Positions 60,700 through 64,000 of a DNA stretch of 64,000 nt are shown here, piece after piece (the first letter of the stretch is position 1; each line of letters opens with the position of its first letter). The position numbers and the translations under genes are program-made. Under the pieces are notes generated by a model. It was not told the origin of the DNA. It made no database searches and was given only the letters and a program-made list of their open reading frames with translations. Source of the stretch: Lineus longissimus (lineage: Eukaryota > Nemertea > Pilidiophora > Heteronemertea > Lineidae); the NCBI RefSeq assembly GCF_910592395.1, contig NC_088322.1, positions 3,988,431 through 4,052,430 on the forward strand, in the 5' to 3' direction.

Positions 60700-60920
60700 T
60701 TACTTCATAATATTTCTGGGTAGGATTCCTTGATCGTAAAGGTACTCTAATGTTCCATTACTAATAGCTACAGTTCCGCCCAGTTTAAGAATTTACTTGG
60801 GGGACCAATATTGATTCTCAAGAACCTTTTCAGTAACATAGAGTAACCAATTGTTGTTGATGCCAACAGTAAACTTTGATACAGTGTATTTATGATATCT
60901 TTCTTTCCTGGTGTATCCAT
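60700..60920 (-). pseudogene. Small Polinton gene, about 73 codons, frameshifted
   Basis: An ATG in TTAAATG at 60920 opens MDTPGKKDIINTLYQ then LLASTTIGYSMLLKRFL; the frame stops early. The next frame continues GGTVAISNGTLEYLYDQG and ends at a TAA at 60700-60702. The 221-base span is one base short of a whole number of codons, and the shift falls near 60785. It is probably a small membrane-associated protein. Confidence 0.55.
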
Positions 60921-60997
60921 TTAATTACTTAGAAAATCACTAGTAAAACTCATTATCTAGTATTTAGTATTTAATTTAGTGTTGTACGAACTTTGTT

Positions 60998-62254
60998 TCA
61001 GTGCTGGAGTGAAGCAATCTGAGAATTCTGAATGTTAACCTGGGCGTCAGAAACCACGAATATGTGCATTTTGTATGGTCCCTTTCCAGATTTCTTTGTA
61101 ATAGATAATTGAATACCATCTTTTGTGTTCTGGAGCTTCTTTCCTGATCCGTGTAGACGATTATCTTCAGAAGTTCTCAGGTCCAACCATAAACCATAGT
61201 GATTAGAATCACCATAGTATTTCTCCATGGTCATGTTACAGTCATGAGTTTTCTTCAAATCTTCAGACATAAAATGTTTCTTGATCTCCTCCCATTGATC
61301 CATCATTCTCATTCCTTCTGGGAACACCTGATTGGCAACACCCTCTATTGTGATCTGCACTTTACTTATGTTAGGGTTTTCAAACTTCTCTGAATCTCTC
61401 GCTCCATCTACATAGTCAGACACAAATAATAACAATAATCCTTTAATTGACATTCTTGGAAAGTTGATGTTCTCATTAATTAGTGTTTCATCAGCAGTAA
61501 CATTGACTGTCTTAAAATGGTCTACCCAATCATAAAATATTGAGAATCCAGAATTGTACTTGTTACTCAATTGACTAGCAATCATTTTGTTGGTTACGGT
61601 ATCATATTCAAAACAAATATTCTCTAGTTTGTAGCCCATACTTACTGTGGTTGCGGTAACTATGATCTCTTCCTTTGGTGCTAATGTGATTTCAATGATA
61701 ACATCTTCTTGAATTGGAAACTTGTAAAATGGAGCATGATGGTGAAATAATTCAAAATCTAACGGTATTTTGTACTTCTTGTCAAACACTTTCTTTAAAG
61801 TCTTTTCATTAGCTGTTTCTCCAGTGACATCAGCTTCAGCGACTCCTGATCTTAATTCTCTAAGATTTTTTGACTGAATACCCTGAAAAACTCTATCATT
61901 TCTTTCTTCTCCAGTTAGCCACAGATCTTTAAATGTAGAATAATGACTGTATTCGTCAAGGTCAAATATCTGCTCTGTTCCCCACTTAACCACCATCTTT
62001 GAAATCAGGTTTCTACCAAGATTATTTACAACACTATTTTTAGAATCACCAGAAATGGTTACATCAGCAGACAGATAAAGAGATTTAGGTACAAAGAATG
62101 TATTCTCTCGCAATGCCGGTATTCTAACATACAAAGTTTCTTTGGGGTTAGCAGATGAGGGGTTATGAGTAATGATATGATGCTGCCTCTCAGCTTTCAA
62201 ACCAAGTGGAATCTTATTTGCCCTTTCGGTATTTAATAAATATCCTGTTGCCAT
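60998..62254 (-). CDS. Major capsid protein candidate
   Basis: This 418-residue, beta-rich protein has no signal or membrane segments. Notable segments are RIPALRENTFFVPKSLYL, LISKMVVKWGTEQIFDLDEY, KIPLDFELFHHHAPFYKF, FPRMSIKGLLLLFVSD and GLWLDLRTSEDNRLHGSG, spread over two similar halves as in a double jelly-roll. Its place next to the minor capsid and small membrane genes agrees with a Polinton capsid module. It contains no repeat insertions, the longest such gene in the element. A structure prediction would settle the fold. Confidence 0.72.
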   Translation of the reverse strand: MATGYLLNTERANKIPLGLKAERQHHIITHNPSSANPKETLYVRIPALRENTFFVPKSLYLSADVTISGDSKNSVVNNLGRNLISKMVVKWGTEQIFDLDEYSHYSTFKDLWLTGEERNDRVFQGIQSKNLRELRSGVAEADVTGETANEKTLKKVFDKKYKIPLDFELFHHHAPFYKFPIQEDVIIEITLAPKEEIIVTATTVSMGYKLENICFEYDTVTNKMIASQLSNKYNSGFSIFYDWVDHFKTVNVTADETLINENINFPRMSIKGLLLLFVSDYVDGARDSEKFENPNISKVQITIEGVANQVFPEGMRMMDQWEEIKKHFMSEDLKKTHDCNMTMEKYYGDSNHYGLWLDLRTSEDNRLHGSGKKLQNTKDGIQLSITKKSGKGPYKMHIFVVSDAQVNIQNSQIASLQH

Positions 62255-62342
62255 TTTTCTATTTATTTACTAGTAAAATTATGTGGACTTTGAAGATCAC
62301 TCATTTCGCAATACTCGCCTAGTCACGTAGTAATCTAGTGTC

Positions 62343-62440
62343 ATACCGGTACCCTATTTCTACACTGTTTTCCACTCTGCTGCAAGGTCCAGTTTTCATA
62401 CCCTATTTCTACACTGTTTTCCACTCTGCTGCAAGGTCCT
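62343..62440. repeat. Tandem duplication of about 49 bp
   Basis: The phrase ACCCTATTTCTACACTG to GCAAGGTCC occurs twice, the second time covering the stop of the 62409 gene. Confidence 0.85.
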
Positions 62441-63044
62441 GATTGGTAACTAGTGTCCTTTCAATTGATTTAGAGATCTTAATCATCGTTGTAACAGTTA
62501 TTCCTAGCCTTAATAGCCTCGGGTAGTTCCTGAACAACGATGTTAGGTTTTGAACCTTGTAGGCCCAACTAACACTGTAACCCATATGATCTTTAACATA
62601 TTCCTGGAAAGAATCGTTATCTGATAGTTCAAACAACTTGTTCATCCAAAGTCCAAGATGAAAAGTATCAACTAGTAAACTTCTATGTTTACCAGCGATG
62701 CAACGTTTCCCTTGAGAGATAATTTCCTTGATTGCGAGAACATTGTTTTCATCTTGTCTGAAGGGGGTGACAAATGTATGTGTTTCCTCGAGCACAACAT
62801 ACTTCCTAAGCTCTGTCATCAATTCTCTCCCTTTCATGGCATCCAAGTTTGGTGGTAGTGTGGTCCTGTTAGTCGTAGTGCTCTTAGTCGTAGTTTGACT
62901 AAAATCCTTGACCAACTCGGGGTATTTTAATACGAGTTGGTCCCTCATAGTAACTATTTCCTGGTCTTCGGGGTATTTACCAATTAATTTGGTGACCAGG
63001 GTCGATATGTCAGCTTTGAACTCCACGAATCTCTTCACGTCCAT
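62409..63044 (-). CDS. Uncharacterised Polinton protein, 211 residues
   Basis: The protein is helical and mostly soluble, with a Thr/Ser linker (QTTTKSTTTNRTT, about 70-82). A conserved-looking C-terminal half contains GLWMNKLFE and GYSVSWAYKVQNL then YPRLLRLGI. I do not recognise the family. It is the last gene before the right terminal repeat. Confidence 0.62.
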   Translation of the reverse strand: MDVKRFVEFKADISTLVTKLIGKYPEDQEIVTMRDQLVLKYPELVKDFSQTTTKSTTTNRTTLPPNLDAMKGRELMTELRKYVVLEETHTFVTPFRQDENNVLAIKEIISQGKRCIAGKHRSLLVDTFHLGLWMNKLFELSDNDSFQEYVKDHMGYSVSWAYKVQNLTSLFRNYPRLLRLGITVTTMIKISKSIERTLVTNQDLAAEWKTV

Positions 63045-63407
63045 GCTTGTTTGTTGTAGGTTAACTGCAAGAATAAGATTCTCTTCTAAGAGAATATCTA
63101 GGTCAGATTGATTGGATTCTCTTCTAAGAGAGTCACAACTAGAAAGTAGAGTATGATACTAAAAAATATCCTGTACTAACCTGTAAAATCTGTGTAAAAT
63201 CCTTCTCCAACTCGGGGTGTTTTGATTTGAGTCGCTAATCTGTGTAGTCACACGCAAGTTATTCCAAAGAATGTGGCAACAGCGATGATGCCATTTCGCA
63301 GTGAGTCACTTACTGCGTAATGACTTAATTGGATTTTCCTCGTATTGGCTGGTTTACGAGGTAGTGTTTTCCCCGTAATACGATCGATATTTTGTTAAAG
63401 CTGACAT
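63045..63407. other. Right-end non-coding region of the Polinton
   Basis: No gene. Two palindromes ATTCTCTTCTAAGAGAAT (about 63079 and 63116) lie close to the 62409 start and may be regulatory. Confidence 0.4.
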
Positions 63408-63559
63408 CAACGCTTCACTGGGAATCTCATGAATGATAGAAAATGTATATTGCGATGGATGGTTCTTTGGGGGTTGTAGGCTTATTTGGGGCAATCTTAT
63501 TTTTTGTCAAAAGGGCCTAAAACATAACCTAGTTCCTACCACCGCAATATACACTTTCT
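63408..63559. repeat. Polinton right terminal inverted repeat
   Basis: Complement of the left repeat with a short internal deletion. It ends exactly at the TAAAGC target duplication (63560-63565). Confidence 0.9.
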
Positions 63560-63626
63560 TAAAGCACACAAACATCAAGATTGGTGCTTTAGTAGACAAG
63601 GTCACAACTAACCTGGCAAACAAAAA

Positions 63627-64000
63627 CCTGAGATTTTGTCCTGCATTTCCATGTTTTGGCAAGTCACTGTTCATCACTATGGTTATATAATATTCTTAAT
63701 TGTCACTATCAGTATTTTGTGGCTCTGGCAGGGCAGGGTCATTTCCACCTGGCAATTGTTGTTCATTGACGACTTCAACTCCTCTCGCAGCACGTTTTCC
63801 TCCTAGTCCTCGATCACGCGCATTCGTGAACCATGTTGACATTTTCTCTGCGATGGCCTTGTCTGTTGACTGCTTCTGATAGGCATGTTTGCGAACACTT
63901 CCTGAAACCAAAGACGTATAGTGTAACAGTTTTATGTACATCACAATAGTTTTCTGACAAGGCTATGAGTACCACTACACATGCCTACAGTACATGATCA
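63627..64000. repeat. Duplicated host segment, right copy (runs off window)
   Basis: Matches 43718-44093 and continues to the window edge. Confidence 0.85.
63696..63901 (-). CDS. Terminal exon of an unknown host gene, copy 2
   Basis: Same acceptor (TTTGGTTTCAG) and the same reading frame as 43787-43992. The two copies differ by only a few bases. Confidence 0.45.

Larger units (their letters stand above)
44286..63559. mobile_element. Polinton/Maverick (adintovirus-like) element, complete
   Basis: The element has terminal inverted repeats (44286-44445 and 63408-63559) starting AGAAAGTGTATATTGCGG, and is flanked on both sides by TAAAGC (44280-44285, 63560-63565), the 6-bp duplication expected of Polintons. 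Inside are PolB, integrase with chromodomain, packaging ATPase, a major capsid candidate, two penton-like candidates and accessory genes. No maturation protease was seen. Frameshifts in integrase and two small genes suggest a young but inactive copy, unless they are assembly errors. Confidence 0.95.

Overview
The window is animal nuclear DNA, probably from a marine invertebrate; no marker in it fixes the species. It has a 100-base assembly gap, spliced genes, several DNA-transposon families, an AT-rich satellite and a complete Polinton/Maverick element. I see no bacterial features, rRNA, tRNA or CRISPR array.

Positions 1 to about 32,960 are a block of viral character: closely packed, mostly intronless genes on both strands. 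The clearest marker is a very large replication protein that joins an archaeo-eukaryotic (herpes/pox type) primase to a UL9-like SF2 helicase (23874-27283). Other recognisable genes are a spliced Ulp1/C48-type cysteine protease, a SAM methyltransferase, a DUF4326 protein, a RING protein with two SUMO-interaction motifs, and an ETS-domain transcription factor. The remaining large ORFs are unrecognised and may be virion proteins. A malacoherpesvirus-like origin is my best guess, not proven. The block is rearranged. Segments of the same genes recur with sharp breakpoints (3260-4645, 14946-15965, 16342-16430, 18404-18855, 26762-29762), several genes are broken, and a small host-type transposon lies inside. 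This suggests endogenised or recently integrated viral DNA, or a misassembly. Intergenic spaces are loaded with AACTTCC/GGAAGTT, the core of an ETS binding site, while the block itself encodes an ETS protein.

Positions about 33,000-44,280 are host-like DNA: an N gap, an (ATC)n microsatellite, a 0.95-kb element with terminal inverted repeats, a dead mariner-type element with 0.36-kb inverted repeats, a 132-bp tandem satellite in an ATCGAAT-rich tract, a fold-back element and a THAP-domain exon. A 0.37-kb host segment that carries a terminal exon is present on both sides of the Polinton.

Positions 44,286-63,559 are one Polinton (19.3 kb) with terminal inverted repeats and a 6-bp target duplication, TAAAGC. 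It encodes protein-primed family B DNA polymerase, an integrase with chromodomain, an A32/FtsK-HerA packaging ATPase, a major capsid candidate, two penton-like minor capsid candidates, an HNH protein and about nine other proteins. I found no maturation protease. Integrase and two small genes carry frameshifts. Ten of 17 start codons lie in TAAATG.

The most unusual signal is a roughly 30-bp double-hairpin repeat found in at least 26 copies, only in the Polinton. It occurs in both orientations, mostly inside coding genes and in different reading frames, and its stems show compensatory base changes. It looks like a miniature mobile palindrome that spreads through genes without breaking them.
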